Assembly (NCBI RefSeq): GCF_000719555.1
Contig: NZ_JOGX01000010.1
Span: 1 to 64,000 of the forward strand
Source of the DNA: Streptomyces sp. NRRL F-5727
Lineage (GTDB): Bacteria; Actinomycetota; Actinomycetes; Streptomycetales; Streptomycetaceae
DNA: 64,000 bases
Reading direction: 5' to 3'
Part shown: in pieces, positions 26,793-36,052 of the stretch
Layout of the letters: each line of letters begins with the position of its first letter
Numbering within the stretch: position 1 is the first letter of the stretch
Position numbers and translations under genes: made by a program
The notes under the pieces: generated by a model
The model's database searches: none
What the model was told of the DNA's origin: nothing
Seen by the model: only the letters and a program-made list of their open reading frames with translations

Positions 26793-27731
26793 TCAGGACT
26801 CCTTGTGGGAGAGGGCGCGGACGGTGCGGGACGGGCTCGGGCGGCCCAGTTGTTCGGCCATCCACACGCTCGTGGCGGTGAGGGCGGCCAGGTCGACCCC
26901 GGTCTCGATGCCGAGGCCGTCGAGCATCCACACCAGGTCCTCGGTGGCGAGGTTGCCGGTGGCGGACTTGGCGTAGGGGCAGCCGCCGAGGCCGCCCGCG
27001 GAGGCGTCCACGGTGGTCACGCCGTGCCGCAGCGCGGCCAGCGTGTTGGAGAGCGCCTGCCCGTAGGTGTCGTGGAAGTGCACGGCGAGGCGCGAGGTGG
27101 GCACCCCGGCGTCGTTCAGGGCCGTCAGGAGCGCCTGGACGTGCCCGGGGGTGGCGACGCCGATGGTGTCGCCGAGGCTCAGCTCGTCGCACCCCATGTC
27201 GGCGAGCGCCTTGGCGACGCGGACGGTCTGTTCGACGGGGACGGCGCCCTCCCAGGGGTCGCCGAAGCACATCGACAGATAGCCGCGGACCTTCAGTCCC
27301 GCCTCTATGGCCCGGACGACGACCGGCTCGAACCCGGCGAGCGCCTCGTCGACGGTCCGGTTGAGGTTGGCCTTGGCGAAGGACTCGGTGGCGGACGCGA
27401 AGACGGCGATCTCGCGGGCGCCGAGCGTGAGCGCCCGGTCGAGGCCGCGCTCGTTCGGCACGAGGACCGGCAGGCGTACGGGAACGTCGTTGACGAGGCG
27501 GAACAGCGCCTCCGCGTCGGCCAGTTGGGGCACCCACTGGGGGTGCACGAAGCTGGTCGCCTCGACGGTGGACAGTCCGGCGCCGGCGAGCCGGCGGATG
27601 AACTCCGCCTTCACCTCGGTCGGGACGGCCGTCTTCTCGTTCTGCAGCCCGTCGCGGGCGCCGACCTCGTGGATCCGGACCCGGGTGGGCAGGGCCGGGT
27701 CGGGGACGGTCATCGGCAGTCCGGTGCTCAT
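26793..27731 (-). CDS. Hydroxymethylglutaryl-CoA lyase
   Basis: Splits HMG-CoA into acetoacetate and acetyl-CoA, the last step of leucine degradation; 312 aa. The TIM-barrel aldolase start VRIHEVGARDGLQNEK holds the metal and catalytic Arg-Asp pair. Further motifs: VEATSFVHPQWVPQLAD, SLGDTIGVATP, LAVHFHDTYGQALSN (His metal ligands) and the signature GLGGCPYAKSATGN with the active-site Cys. The ATG overlaps the stop of the biotin carboxylase gene (ATGA), and the dehydrogenase follows after 2 bp. Confidence 0.95.
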   Translation of the reverse strand: MSTGLPMTVPDPALPTRVRIHEVGARDGLQNEKTAVPTEVKAEFIRRLAGAGLSTVEATSFVHPQWVPQLADAEALFRLVNDVPVRLPVLVPNERGLDRALTLGAREIAVFASATESFAKANLNRTVDEALAGFEPVVVRAIEAGLKVRGYLSMCFGDPWEGAVPVEQTVRVAKALADMGCDELSLGDTIGVATPGHVQALLTALNDAGVPTSRLAVHFHDTYGQALSNTLAALRHGVTTVDASAGGLGGCPYAKSATGNLATEDLVWMLDGLGIETGVDLAALTATSVWMAEQLGRPSPSRTVRALSHKES

Positions 27732-29743
27732 GCGTCCTCCTCCTCGCGGGGCGTGACGACGGCCAGGATCTGGTCCATGGCGACGGTCGTGCCGGGCGTG
27801 ACGTCCAGCTCGGTGACGGTGCCGGCGTGCGGGGCGGAGATGACGTGCTCCATCTTCATCGCCTCCACCACGAGCAGGCTCTGTCCCGCCTCCACCTCGT
27901 CCCCGACCGCCACCTTCACGACGGTGACGGTCCCGGGCATCGGCGCGGCGAGCGTGTCCGCCCCGCCGTGCCGGGCCCCGGAGAGCGCGGCGGCCACGGG
28001 GTCGTGGTCCATGACGTGCCACGAGTCCCCGTCCCGGCCGAGCCAGAGCCCCTCGGGGGACGGGGCGACGGAGAAGCGGTGCGTGACACCGTCGAGGTGG
28101 AGCTGGATCTCCCCCGGCCCGGATCCCTCGTCGCCCTCGGGGCGCGCGAGCAGCGAGGCGCGTGCCGTGGTCTCGCCGAGCAGCAGCTCGGCGGTGCGGG
28201 CCTCGCCGCGCACGCGGACCAGCACCGGCTCGTTTCCGGGGACGCGGACGTGGTGCGGGGTCCAGGCGGGGGTGCCGCCGAGCCGGAAGCCGTCGCGGAC
28301 CCCGAAGGGGTCGACCCAGCCCGTCGCGGCGGGTGCCGGCGGGAACTGGCGCGACAGCGCCGCCGCCGCGTACACCTCCGCCGGGACCGTCCCGTCGACC
28401 AGCGTCTCCGCGTCCCGCTCGACCAGGCCCGTGTCCATCGCGCCCGACACCACGTCCGGGTGGGCCAGGAGGCGGCGCAGGAAGCCCGCGTTGGTGGGGA
28501 CGCCGAGGGTGGTGAGCTCCGCCAGGGCCGCGCGGAGCTTGCGGAGGGCCGTGGGGCGGTCCTTCGCGTGGACGATGACCTTCGAGAGCATCGGGTCGTA
28601 GAGGGACGAGACCTCGGAGCCCTCCAGGAGGCCGGAGTCGGTGCGTACCCCGTCACCCGCGGGCTCGTGCAGCGCCAGGACCGTGCCGCCCGACGGGAGG
28701 AAGCCGCGGGACGGGTCCTCCGCGCAGATGCGGGCCTCGACCGCCCAGCCGTCGAGGCGGACGTCGTCCTGGCCGAAGGAGAGCGGCTCGCCGGCGGCCA
28801 CCCGCAGCTGCCACTCCACCAGGTCCAGGCCGGTGATCAGCTCGGTCACCGGGTGCTCGACCTGGAGGCGGGTGTTCATCTCCATGAAGTAGTACGCGGA
28901 CGGGTCGCCGCCCGGCACGATGAACTCGACGGTGCCCGCGCCGACGTAGCCGCAGGACCGGGCCGCCTCCACGGCCGCCGCGCCCATCGCCGCCCGGGTC
29001 GCCTCGTCGAGGAGGACGCTGGGCGCCTCCTCGATGATCTTCTGGTGGCGGCGCTGGAGCGAGCACTCGCGCTCGCCCAGGTGCACCACGTTCCCGTGCG
29101 CGTCCGCCAGGACCTGGATCTCGATGTGCCGGGGCCGGTCGATCCACCGCTCGACGAGGAGCGTGTCGTCGCCGAAGGAGGCGCGCGCCTCCCGCCGGGC
29201 CGCCGCGATCTCCTCGTCCAGGACCGCCAGGTCCCGCACCAGGCGCATGCCCTTGCCGCCGCCGCCCGCGCTGGGCTTCAGCAGGACGGGCGCGCCCATC
29301 TCCCGCGCGGCCTCGGCCACCCGGGGGTCGGCGTCGCCGGGGACGACGGGGACGCCCGCCGCCTTCACCGTCTCCTTGGCCCGGATCTTGTCGCCCATGA
29401 GGGCGATCGCCTCGGCGGACGGGCCGATGAAGACGAGCCCGGCCTCGGCGCAGGCGCGCGCGAAGGCCGCGTTCTCCGCGAGGAAGCCGTAGCCGGGGTG
29501 GACGGCCTGCGCGCCGGTGCGGCGGGCCGCGTCCAGGAGCGCCGGGACGGAGAGGTACGACTCCGAGGCCGCCGCGGGCCCGATCCGTACCGCCGTGTCC
29601 GCCTCCCGCACGTGCCGGGCGTCGGCGTCGGCGTCGCTGTAGACCGCCACCGAGCGGACGCCGAGGGCGCGCAGGGTGCGGATGACGCGGACCGCGATCT
29701 CGCCCCGGTTGGCGACGAGGACGGTGTCGAACATCTGCTGCAT
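27728..29743 (-). CDS. Acyl-CoA carboxylase alpha chain (methylcrotonyl-CoA type)
   Basis: Biotin carboxylase fused to a biotin carrier domain, 671 aa. The N-terminal biotin carboxylase begins FDTVLVANRGEIAVRVIRTL, with the Gly-rich ATP loop KPSAGGGGKGMR near 165 and FMEMNTRLQVEHPVTE near 290. A linking region (about 450-590) leads to the biotinyl domain, whose acceptor is K630 in VEAMKMEH. I prefer the ATG at 29743, spaced well from a GAGGA site; a GTG at 29758 overlapping the upstream stop is the alternative. With the beta chain and HMG-CoA lyase beside it, methylcrotonyl-CoA carboxylase is most likely. Confidence 0.92.
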   Translation of the reverse strand: MQQMFDTVLVANRGEIAVRVIRTLRALGVRSVAVYSDADADARHVREADTAVRIGPAAASESYLSVPALLDAARRTGAQAVHPGYGFLAENAAFARACAEAGLVFIGPSAEAIALMGDKIRAKETVKAAGVPVVPGDADPRVAEAAREMGAPVLLKPSAGGGGKGMRLVRDLAVLDEEIAAARREARASFGDDTLLVERWIDRPRHIEIQVLADAHGNVVHLGERECSLQRRHQKIIEEAPSVLLDEATRAAMGAAAVEAARSCGYVGAGTVEFIVPGGDPSAYYFMEMNTRLQVEHPVTELITGLDLVEWQLRVAAGEPLSFGQDDVRLDGWAVEARICAEDPSRGFLPSGGTVLALHEPAGDGVRTDSGLLEGSEVSSLYDPMLSKVIVHAKDRPTALRKLRAALAELTTLGVPTNAGFLRRLLAHPDVVSGAMDTGLVERDAETLVDGTVPAEVYAAAALSRQFPPAPAATGWVDPFGVRDGFRLGGTPAWTPHHVRVPGNEPVLVRVRGEARTAELLLGETTARASLLARPEGDEGSGPGEIQLHLDGVTHRFSVAPSPEGLWLGRDGDSWHVMDHDPVAAALSGARHGGADTLAAPMPGTVTVVKVAVGDEVEAGQSLLVVEAMKMEHVISAPHAGTVTELDVTPGTTVAMDQILAVVTPREEEDA

Positions 29744-29754
29744 CGTCAGGGTCC

Positions 29755-31362
29755 TCACATCCGGAAGACGCCGAACTGGGGGTCACCCAGGGGCGCGTTG
29801 GCACAGGCGGTCAGCGCGAGACCCAGCACCTGGCGGGTCTCCAGCGGGTCGATCACGCCGTCGTCCCAGAGGCGGGCGGTCGCGTAGTAGGCGCTGCCCT
29901 GCGTCTCGTACTGCTCGCGGATCGGCGCCTTGAAGGTCTCCTCCTCCTCGGCGCTCCAGGCGTCGCCGAGCTGGTCGCGCTTGACCGTGGCGAGGACCGA
30001 GGCGGCCTGTTCGCCGCCCATGACGGAGATCTTGGCGTTGGGCCACATCCACAGGAAGCGGGGGGAGTAGGCCCGGCCGCACATCGAGTAGTTGCCGGCG
30101 CCGAAGGAGCCGCCGACGACGACCGTCAGCTTGGGCACGCGCGTGGTGGCGACGGCGGTGACCATCTTGGCGCCGTGCTTGGCGATGCCGCCGTGCTCGT
30201 ACGCCTTGCCGACCATGAAGCCGGTGATGTTCTGGAGGAAGACCAGCGGGATGCCGCGCTGGTCGCACAGCTCGATGAAGTGCGCGCCCTTCTGGGCGGA
30301 CTCGGCGAACAGGATGCCGTTGTTGGCGACGATGCCGACCGGGTGGCCGTGGATCCGGGCGAAACCGGTGACCAGCGTCTGCCCGTACTCGGACTTGAAC
30401 TCCTGGAAGCGGGAGCCGTCCACCACGCGGGCGATGACCTCGCGCACGTCGTAGGGGGTGCGCGAGTCGACCGGGACGGCGCCGTACAGCCCGTACGGGT
30501 CGACCTTCGGCTCCTCGGTCGGCTCGACCTTCCACGGCAGCGGGCCCCGCTCGGGCAGGGTCGCGACGATGTTCCGGACGATCCGCAGGGCGTGCGCGTC
30601 GTCCTCCGCGAGGTGGTCGGTGACGCCGGAGATGCGGGAGTGGACCTCGCCGCCGCCCAGCTCCTCGGCGGTGACGACCTCGCCGGTCGCGGCCTTCACC
30701 AGCGGCGGGCCGCCGAGGAAGATCGTGCCCTGGTTGCGGACGATCACGGCCTCGTCGCTCATCGCCGGGACGTACGCGCCGCCGGCCGTGCAGGAGCCCA
30801 TGACGGCCGCGATCTGCGGGATGCCGGCGCCGGACATCCGGGCCTGGTTGTAGAAGATCCGGCCGAAGTGCTCGCGGTCGGGGAAGACCTCGTCCTGCAT
30901 CGGCAGGAACGCGCCGCCGGAGTCGACCAGGTAGAGGCAGGGGAGACGATTCTCCAGCGCCACCTCCTGGGCCCGGAGGTGCTTCTTCACCGTCATCGGG
31001 TAGTAGGTGCCGCCCTTGACGGTCGCGTCGTTGGCGACGATCACGCACTCGCGGCCGCTGACCCGCCCGACGCCCGCGATCACGCCGGCGGCCGGGGCCT
31101 GGTCGCCGTACATGCCGTTCGCCGCCAGCGGCGCCAGCTCCAGGAACGGCGAGCCCGGGTCGAGGAGGGTGTCCACCCGGTCGCGCGGCAGCAGCTTCCC
31201 GCGCGCGGTGTGCCGGGCCCGGGACTTCTCACCGCCTCCGAGGGCGGCCTGGGCGAGCTTGGCGCGCAGGGTCGCGGCCAGCTCGTGGTGCGCCGCCTCG
31301 TTGGCCCGCCAGGCCGGCGAGGCGGGATCCGCCGCACTCGACAGCACAGGTGCCTGCTGCAT
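29755..31362 (-). CDS. Acyl-CoA carboxylase beta chain (methylcrotonyl-CoA type)
   Basis: Carboxyltransferase subunit, 535 aa, with two crotonase-like halves. N half: [42 protein letters not shown] and [22 protein letters not shown] half: [46 protein letters not shown] and [23 protein letters not shown]. The [12 protein letters not shown] and NITGFMVG forms are typical of methylcrotonyl-CoA rather than propionyl-CoA carboxylases. First gene of the operon; the 86-bp gap to the TetR gene holds two operator-like palindromes. Confidence 0.93.
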   Translation of the reverse strand: MQQAPVLSSAADPASPAWRANEAAHHELAATLRAKLAQAALGGGEKSRARHTARGKLLPRDRVDTLLDPGSPFLELAPLAANGMYGDQAPAAGVIAGVGRVSGRECVIVANDATVKGGTYYPMTVKKHLRAQEVALENRLPCLYLVDSGGAFLPMQDEVFPDREHFGRIFYNQARMSGAGIPQIAAVMGSCTAGGAYVPAMSDEAVIVRNQGTIFLGGPPLVKAATGEVVTAEELGGGEVHSRISGVTDHLAEDDAHALRIVRNIVATLPERGPLPWKVEPTEEPKVDPYGLYGAVPVDSRTPYDVREVIARVVDGSRFQEFKSEYGQTLVTGFARIHGHPVGIVANNGILFAESAQKGAHFIELCDQRGIPLVFLQNITGFMVGKAYEHGGIAKHGAKMVTAVATTRVPKLTVVVGGSFGAGNYSMCGRAYSPRFLWMWPNAKISVMGGEQAASVLATVKRDQLGDAWSAEEEETFKAPIREQYETQGSAYYATARLWDDGVIDPLETRQVLGLALTACANAPLGDPQFGVFRM

Positions 31363-31381
31363 CGACCGATCTCCCTTGTTC

Positions 31382-31399
31382 GGTTAATGAGCGTTAACG
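31382..31399. promoter_or_regulatory. Operator-like palindrome 1 (TetR/leucine operon)
   Basis: GGTTAATGAGCGTTAACG contains GTTAA-N6-TTAAC. Together with the second copy 28 bp away it gives GTTAAYGASCGYTAAC, a likely binding site for the adjacent TetR regulator, near the carboxylase start. Confidence 0.7.
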
Positions 31400-31409
31400 T
31401 ACGGCATCA

Positions 31410-31427
31410 GGTTAACGACCGCTAACC
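31410..31427. promoter_or_regulatory. Operator-like palindrome 2 (TetR/leucine operon)
   Basis: GGTTAACGACCGCTAACC, an inverted repeat (GGTTA...TAACC) sharing its core with the first palindrome. It lies 22 bp before the TetR start, so the regulator may also repress itself. Confidence 0.7.
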
Positions 31428-31448
31428 GGGTTGTCTAGAATCGAATCC

Positions 31449-32039
31449 ATGACCACGAGCCCGATCCGGATGGACGCGTCGACCCGCCGCGAGCAGATCC
31501 TCAAGGAGGCCGCCCGCCTCTTCGCCGAGCGCGGGTTCCACGGCGTGGGCGTCGACGAGATAGGAGCCGCCGTCGGCATCAGCGGCCCCGGTCTCTACCG
31601 CCACTTCCCCGGCAAGGACGCGATGCTCGCCGAGCTCCTCGTCGGCATCAGCGAGCGGCTGCTCGACGGCGGCCGGCTGCGCGCCGCCGCCTCGGACGGC
31701 GACCCGGCGGCGCTGCTCGCCTCCCTCATCGACGGCCACATCGACTTCGCCCTCGACGACCGGCCGCTCATCACCCTCCACGACCGCGAGCTCGACCGCC
31801 TCAAGGAGGAGGACCGCAAGCGGGTCCGGCAGCTCCAGCGGCAGTACGTCGAACTGTGGGTGGACGTCGTCCGCGCCCTCCATCCGGAGGCGGGCGAGCC
31901 GGAGGTCCGGGCCGCCGTCCACGCTGTCTTCGGCCTCCTCAACTCCACCCCCCACCTCCGCACCCCGCTGGACCGCACCGACCTGGAACGCCTGCTGCGG
32001 AACCTGGCCCACGGCGCCCTGGGTGCCCTGACGGCCTGA
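31449..32039 (+). CDS. TetR-family regulator of the leucine operon
   Basis: 196 aa. N-terminal helix-turn-helix: RREQILKEAARLFAERGFHGVGVDEIGAAVGISGPGLYRHFPGK (residues about 13-55), typical TetR. The ligand-binding part is helical with a C-terminal dimer helix (LERLLRNLAHGAL). It is divergent from the methylcrotonyl-CoA carboxylase operon, with two matching palindromes between. A role as local repressor sensing an acyl-CoA intermediate is an inference from this layout; in Proteobacteria the same pathway is often controlled by the MerR-type LiuR instead. Confidence 0.9.
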   Translation: MTTSPIRMDASTRREQILKEAARLFAERGFHGVGVDEIGAAVGISGPGLYRHFPGKDAMLAELLVGISERLLDGGRLRAAASDGDPAALLASLIDGHIDFALDDRPLITLHDRELDRLKEEDRKRVRQLQRQYVELWVDVVRALHPEAGEPEVRAAVHAVFGLLNSTPHLRTPLDRTDLERLLRNLAHGALGALTA

Positions 32040-32058
32040 CGGCCGGCCGCCCTGACGG

Positions 32059-32196
32059 TCAACCGGCCGGGGCGGCCGCCGGACCCGGGCGGCGCAGCGC
32101 CGGCGCGACGACCGGCCCGCCCGCCGCGCACCCGGCGAGGACCAGGAAGGCGGCGCTCCCCGGGACCGGTCCGGCCGGAGTCCGGGCGTCCGGCAC
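32059..32196 (-). pseudogene. Possible 3' remnant of a membrane transporter gene
   Basis: In one minus-strand frame, 45 codons with strongly G/C-ended third positions encode GSAAFLVLAGCAAGGPVVAPALRR and then a stop. This resembles the last membrane helix and tail of an MFS-type transporter. There is no room for a full gene between the TetR and phosphatase genes, so it may be a decayed remnant. Chance in high-GC DNA is possible. Confidence 0.3.
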
Positions 32197-32228
32197 GGCG
32201 GAGGCTCCGGCCCGGCAGAATGAGCCCC

Positions 32229-33011
32229 ATGCCGATACTCAGCCGTGACGCCCTCGTCGAGCACCTCCTCCGCAGCCGGATCGCGGGAGACGTCGCCACG
32301 CCCCGTGAGAACAACCTGGACCACTACCGGAAGCTCGCCAACGGCGACCGGCACTACTGGCTCGGTCTGGAGCTCGGCGACCGGTGGACGGACGAGCAGG
32401 ACGTCCTCGCCGTGATGGCGGAGCGCTGCGGCGTCGTCGACGACCCCGCCCACCGCGTCGGCCAGGACACCATCGACCCCGAGCTGACCGTGGACGCCCT
32501 GGACCGGATGGCCGCCCGGCTGAAGCAGGCCGCCGCCGGGCGGGAGCGGGTGCTGTTCGCGACCGGCCACCCCGGCGCGCTGATCGACGCGCACAGCCGG
32601 GTCGCCGCCGCGCTCCGGGCGCAGGGCTGTGACATCGTGCGGATCCCCGGCGGGCTCGTCGCCGACGAGGGGTACGTCGTGCAGTTCGCGGACGTCGCCG
32701 TCTTCGAGCGCGGCGCCAGCCTCTGGCACACCCACTCGCCCGAGCCGATGAACGCGATCCTCGACGGCCTCGCGCTGCTCGGCGAGGCCGCGCCGGACCT
32801 GGTCGTCGCCGACCACGGCTGGGCCGGCCGCGCCGCCCAGCGCGGCATCGACTCCGTCGGCTACGCGGACTGCAACGACCCGGCGCTCTTCCTCGCCGAG
32901 GCCGAGGGGACGATGAAGGTGACCGTCCCGCTCGACGACCACGTCGTGGACCCGCGCTTCTACGAGCCGTTGACGGCCTATCTGCTGAACGCCGCCGGGC
33001 TGCTCGGCTAG
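32229..33011 (+). CDS. Phosphatase-family protein of unknown substrate
   Basis: About 260 aa; soluble. Features seen: DALVEHLLRSRIAGDVATPRENNLDHYRKLANGDRHYWLGLELGDRW at the N-terminus, a Gly-rich loop FATGHPGALIDAHSRVAAAL, and acidic VVADHGWAGRAA and DCNDPALFLAE stretches. I recall this as the actinobacterial family annotated as phosphatase (SCO2771-like), with limited experimental support. I chose the ATG at 32229; an in-frame ATG at 32220 is possible and neither has a clear ribosome-binding site. The stop overlaps the convergent CDF gene by 4 nt. Confidence 0.7.
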   Translation: MPILSRDALVEHLLRSRIAGDVATPRENNLDHYRKLANGDRHYWLGLELGDRWTDEQDVLAVMAERCGVVDDPAHRVGQDTIDPELTVDALDRMAARLKQAAAGRERVLFATGHPGALIDAHSRVAAALRAQGCDIVRIPGGLVADEGYVVQFADVAVFERGASLWHTHSPEPMNAILDGLALLGEAAPDLVVADHGWAGRAAQRGIDSVGYADCNDPALFLAEAEGTMKVTVPLDDHVVDPRFYEPLTAYLLNAAGLLG

Positions 33012-33928
33012 GCCGGACCCGGCGTCGGGTCCAGGTACACCCGGCGCACCGAGGGGAAGCGGGCCCGCAGACGCGTCTCGGCCTGTTCGCAGGCCCGCTC
33101 GACCTCGGCCGCCGTCACCACGTCCCGGAAGTCGACCTTCGCGGCGATCATGACCTCGCCGGGACCCTGGATCAGGGTGATCAGGTCCAGGACGGCCACC
33201 ACGTGCGGGACGCCCAGCAGTTCCTCCCGCACCTCCGCCCGCATGGCGCGCGGCAGCGGGCGGCCGATGAGGAGCTGGGCGTTGGCGCGGCCCAGCGTCC
33301 AGGCCACGTAGACCAGCAGACAGCCGATCAGGATCGAGGCGACGCCGTCCCAGACGCCGGAGCCGGTGATCTGGCCGCCGAGCAGGCCGCCCGCGGCGAG
33401 CATCAGACCGGCGAGGGCGGCCGAGTCCTCCAGGACGACCGCCTTCACGGTGGTGTCGGGGGTGAGCCGCAGGTACGTGGCGAACGGCGCCCGCATCCGT
33501 TCCGCCTCCGCCTCGACCTGCCGGATGCCGGTCCGCAGGGAGAAGCCCTCCAGGACGAAGGAGACGGCGAGGACGACGTAGGAGACGAGCGGGTCGCCCG
33601 GCTCCTCGCCGTGGGTGAGGGTGTGGATGCCGTCGTAGAGGGAGAAGACGGCGCCGCCGACGAAGGTGGCGACGGCGGCGAGCATCGCCCACACGTACCG
33701 CTCGCCCGCGTAGCCGACCGGATGGTCCTCGTCGGCGGGCTTCTCGCTCCGCTTGAGCGCGGTGAGCAGCATGACCTCGGTGACCGTGTCGGCGACCGAG
33801 TGGGCCGCCTCCGACAGCATCGCGCTCGACCCGCTGATGACGCCGGCGACGGCCTTGGCCACCGCGATCCCGAGGTTCGCGACCGCCGCCACGATCACCG
33901 TGAAGGTGCTTTCGCCGTTGTCCGCCAT
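33008..33928 (-). CDS. CDF (cation diffusion facilitator) metal transporter
   Basis: Membrane antiporter of about 306 aa that moves divalent metals out of the cytoplasm. Six segments can be followed: FTVIVAAVANLGIAVAKAVAG, MLSEAAHSVADTVTEVMLLTA with the HSVAD metal motif, WAMLAAVATFVGGAVFSLYDG, LVSYVVLAVSFVLEGFSL, VLEDSAALAGLMLAAGGLLG (second acidic metal motif) and GVASILIGCLLVYVAWTLG. A cytoplasmic C-terminal domain follows (GVPHVVAVLDLITLIQGPGEVMIAAKVDF). The second motif reads EDSAA rather than the commoner HxxxD, so the metal (Zn, Fe, Mn) is uncertain. Confidence 0.88.
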   Translation of the reverse strand: MADNGESTFTVIVAAVANLGIAVAKAVAGVISGSSAMLSEAAHSVADTVTEVMLLTALKRSEKPADEDHPVGYAGERYVWAMLAAVATFVGGAVFSLYDGIHTLTHGEEPGDPLVSYVVLAVSFVLEGFSLRTGIRQVEAEAERMRAPFATYLRLTPDTTVKAVVLEDSAALAGLMLAAGGLLGGQITGSGVWDGVASILIGCLLVYVAWTLGRANAQLLIGRPLPRAMRAEVREELLGVPHVVAVLDLITLIQGPGEVMIAAKVDFRDVVTAAEVERACEQAETRLRARFPSVRRVYLDPTPGPA

Positions 33929-33950
33929 GATCGGACGGTATGTCCGGCCG

Positions 33951-34820
33951 TCAGCGCGGGACGCGAACGACACCCTCCTGGATGACGGAGATCGCGAGCC
34001 GCCCGTCCCGGGTCCAGATCCGGGCCTGGCCGAGGCCGCGCCCGCCGGAGGAGGACGGCGACTCCTGGTCGTAGAGGAGCCATTCGTCGGCCCGGAAGGG
34101 CCGGTGGAACCACATGGCGTGGTCGAGCGAGGCGCCGACCACGTCGCCGACGGCCCAGCCGCCCCGCCCGTGGGCGAGCAGCACCGAGTCGAGCAGCGTC
34201 ATGTCGGAGACGTAGGTGGCGAGCACGACGTGCAGCAGGGGGTCGTCCGACAGCTTGCCGTTGGTGCGGAACCACACCTGCGAGCGCGGTTCGCGCGGCT
34301 CCCCGACGGTGCCCCACGGCGGGGTCTCGGCGTACCGCAGGTCGACGGCCGCGCGGGCCTCGACGAGCCGGTCCGCGATCTCCCGGGGGAGGTGCCGGGG
34401 CAGCATCTCCTCGGCGGTCGGCAGCGACTCCGGGTCGGGCGCGGCCGGCATCGCGTCCTGGTGGTCGAGCCCCTCCTCGTCCGCCTGGAAGGAGGCGGAG
34501 AGGTGGAAGATCGGCCGCCCGTGCTGGATCGCGACGACCCGGCGGGTGGTGAAGGAGCGGCCGTCCCGGATCCGGTCGACCTCGTAGACGATCGGCGCGC
34601 CCGGATCGCCCGGCACCAGGAAGTAGGCGTGGAGCGAGTGGGCGAGACGGTCCGCGGGGACGGTCCGGCCCGCGGCCACCAGCGCCTGGGCGGCCACCTG
34701 GCCGCCGAAGACGCGGGGGACGATCGCGGACCGGGACTGTCCCCGGAAGATGTCCTGCTCGATCCGCTCCAGGTCGAGCAGAGCGAGCAGGTCATCCAGT
34801 GCGGAAGGTGCTTCGGGCAC
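33951..34820 (-). CDS. tesB: Acyl-CoA thioesterase II
   Basis: Double-hotdog thioesterase hydrolysing acyl-CoA to free acid and CoA, 289 aa, the normal TesB size. First hotdog: RVFGGQVAAQALVAAGRTV and LHAYFLVPGDPGAPIVYEVDRIRDGRSFTTRRV (family signature). Second: SQVWFRTNGKLSDDPLLHVVLATYVSDMTLLDS and SLDHAMWFHRPFRADEWLLYDQESPSSSGGRGL. The GTG start at 34820 directly abuts the stop of the acyl-CoA dehydrogenase gene upstream, so the two are cotranscribed in fatty-acid or acyl-CoA metabolism. Confidence 0.94.
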   Translation of the reverse strand: MPEAPSALDDLLALLDLERIEQDIFRGQSRSAIVPRVFGGQVAAQALVAAGRTVPADRLAHSLHAYFLVPGDPGAPIVYEVDRIRDGRSFTTRRVVAIQHGRPIFHLSASFQADEEGLDHQDAMPAAPDPESLPTAEEMLPRHLPREIADRLVEARAAVDLRYAETPPWGTVGEPREPRSQVWFRTNGKLSDDPLLHVVLATYVSDMTLLDSVLLAHGRGGWAVGDVVGASLDHAMWFHRPFRADEWLLYDQESPSSSGGRGLGQARIWTRDGRLAISVIQEGVVRVPR

Positions 34821-35978
34821 TTACAGGCCCATCGACTTGGCGATGATCGACTTCATGATCTCGCTGGTGCCGCCGTAGATGCGGTTCACGCGGTTGTCGG
34901 CGTACAGGCGGGCGATCGGGTACTCGTTCATGTAGCCGTAGCCGCCGTGCAGCTGGAGGCAGCGGTCGATCACGCGGTGCGCGACCTCGGTGCAGAAGAG
35001 CTTGGCGGAGGCGGCCTCGGCCGGGGTCAGCTCGCCCGCGTCCAGGGCCTCCAGGGCGCGGTCGGCGACGGCCTGGGCGGCGTCCACCTCGGCCTGGCAG
35101 GCGGCCAGCTCGAACTTGGTGTTCTGGAAGGAGGCGACCGGCTTGCCGAAGACGGTGCGCTCCTGCACGTACTGCTGGGCGAAGCGGATGGCGGCGGCGG
35201 CCTGGGCGTAGGCGCCGAAGGCGATGCCCCAGCGCTCGGAGGCGAGGTTGTGGCCGAGGTAGGAGAAGCCCTTGCCCTCCTCGCCGAGCAGGTCCTCGAC
35301 GGGGACCTTGACGTCGACGAAGGCGAGCTCGGCGGTGTCGGAGGTCTTCAGGCCGAGCTTGTCGAGCTTGCGGCCGATCGAGTAGCCCTCGGACTTGGTG
35401 TCGACGGCGAAGAGGGAGATGCCGAAGCGGCGGTCCTCGGCCGACGGGGCCGAGGTGCGGGCGCAGACGATCACGCGGTCGGCGTGGACGCCGCCGGTGA
35501 TGAAGGTCTTGGCGCCGTTGAGGACGTAGTGGGTGCCGTCCTCGGAGAGCTTGGCGGTGGTCTTCATGCCCGCGACGTCGGAGCCGGTGCCCGGCTCGGT
35601 CATCGCGAGGGCCCACATCTCCTCGCCGGTGACGAACTTCGGCAGGTAGCGCTTCTTCTGGTCCTCGGTGGCGAGCATCTTGATGTACGGCAGGGCGAGC
35701 AGCACGTGCACGCCGGAGCCGCCGAACTGGACGCCGGCGCGGGAGGTCTCCTCGTAGAGGACGGCCTCGAACTTGTGGGTGTCGAGGCCGGCGCCGCCGA
35801 ACTCCTCGGGCACGTTGATGCCGAAGATGCCCAGCTCGCCGAGCTTGTAGTAGAAGTCGCGCGGCGCCTGGCCGGCCGCGAACCACTCGTCGTAGACGGG
35901 GACGACCTCGGCCTCGATGAAGGCCCGGACCGTCTCCCGGAACGCCTCGTGGTCCTCGTTGAATACGGTACGGCGCAC
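34821..35978 (-). CDS. Acyl-CoA dehydrogenase
   Basis: FAD enzyme of 385 aa oxidising acyl-CoA to enoyl-CoA. Motifs: WALAMTEPGTGSDVAGM, YVLNGAKTFITGG, FDVKVPVEDLLGEEGKGFSYL-type loop, and the C-terminal LHGGYGYMNEYPIARLYADNRVNRIYGGTSEIMKSIIAKSMGL. The GTG start has a strong GGAGGAG site. It precedes tesB with no gap. The chain-length preference cannot be judged; long-chain is plausible because of the LCAD-like C-terminus. Confidence 0.92.
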   Translation of the reverse strand: MRRTVFNEDHEAFRETVRAFIEAEVVPVYDEWFAAGQAPRDFYYKLGELGIFGINVPEEFGGAGLDTHKFEAVLYEETSRAGVQFGGSGVHVLLALPYIKMLATEDQKKRYLPKFVTGEEMWALAMTEPGTGSDVAGMKTTAKLSEDGTHYVLNGAKTFITGGVHADRVIVCARTSAPSAEDRRFGISLFAVDTKSEGYSIGRKLDKLGLKTSDTAELAFVDVKVPVEDLLGEEGKGFSYLGHNLASERWGIAFGAYAQAAAAIRFAQQYVQERTVFGKPVASFQNTKFELAACQAEVDAAQAVADRALEALDAGELTPAEAASAKLFCTEVAHRVIDRCLQLHGGYGYMNEYPIARLYADNRVNRIYGGTSEIMKSIIAKSMGL

Positions 35979-36052
35979 GGTGCGACTCCTCCGCGGTGTG
36001 TCGGTCTGTCTAAGCGCTTGCTCAGCCTGTCGTCCTCGAAGTTACCCAGCGG

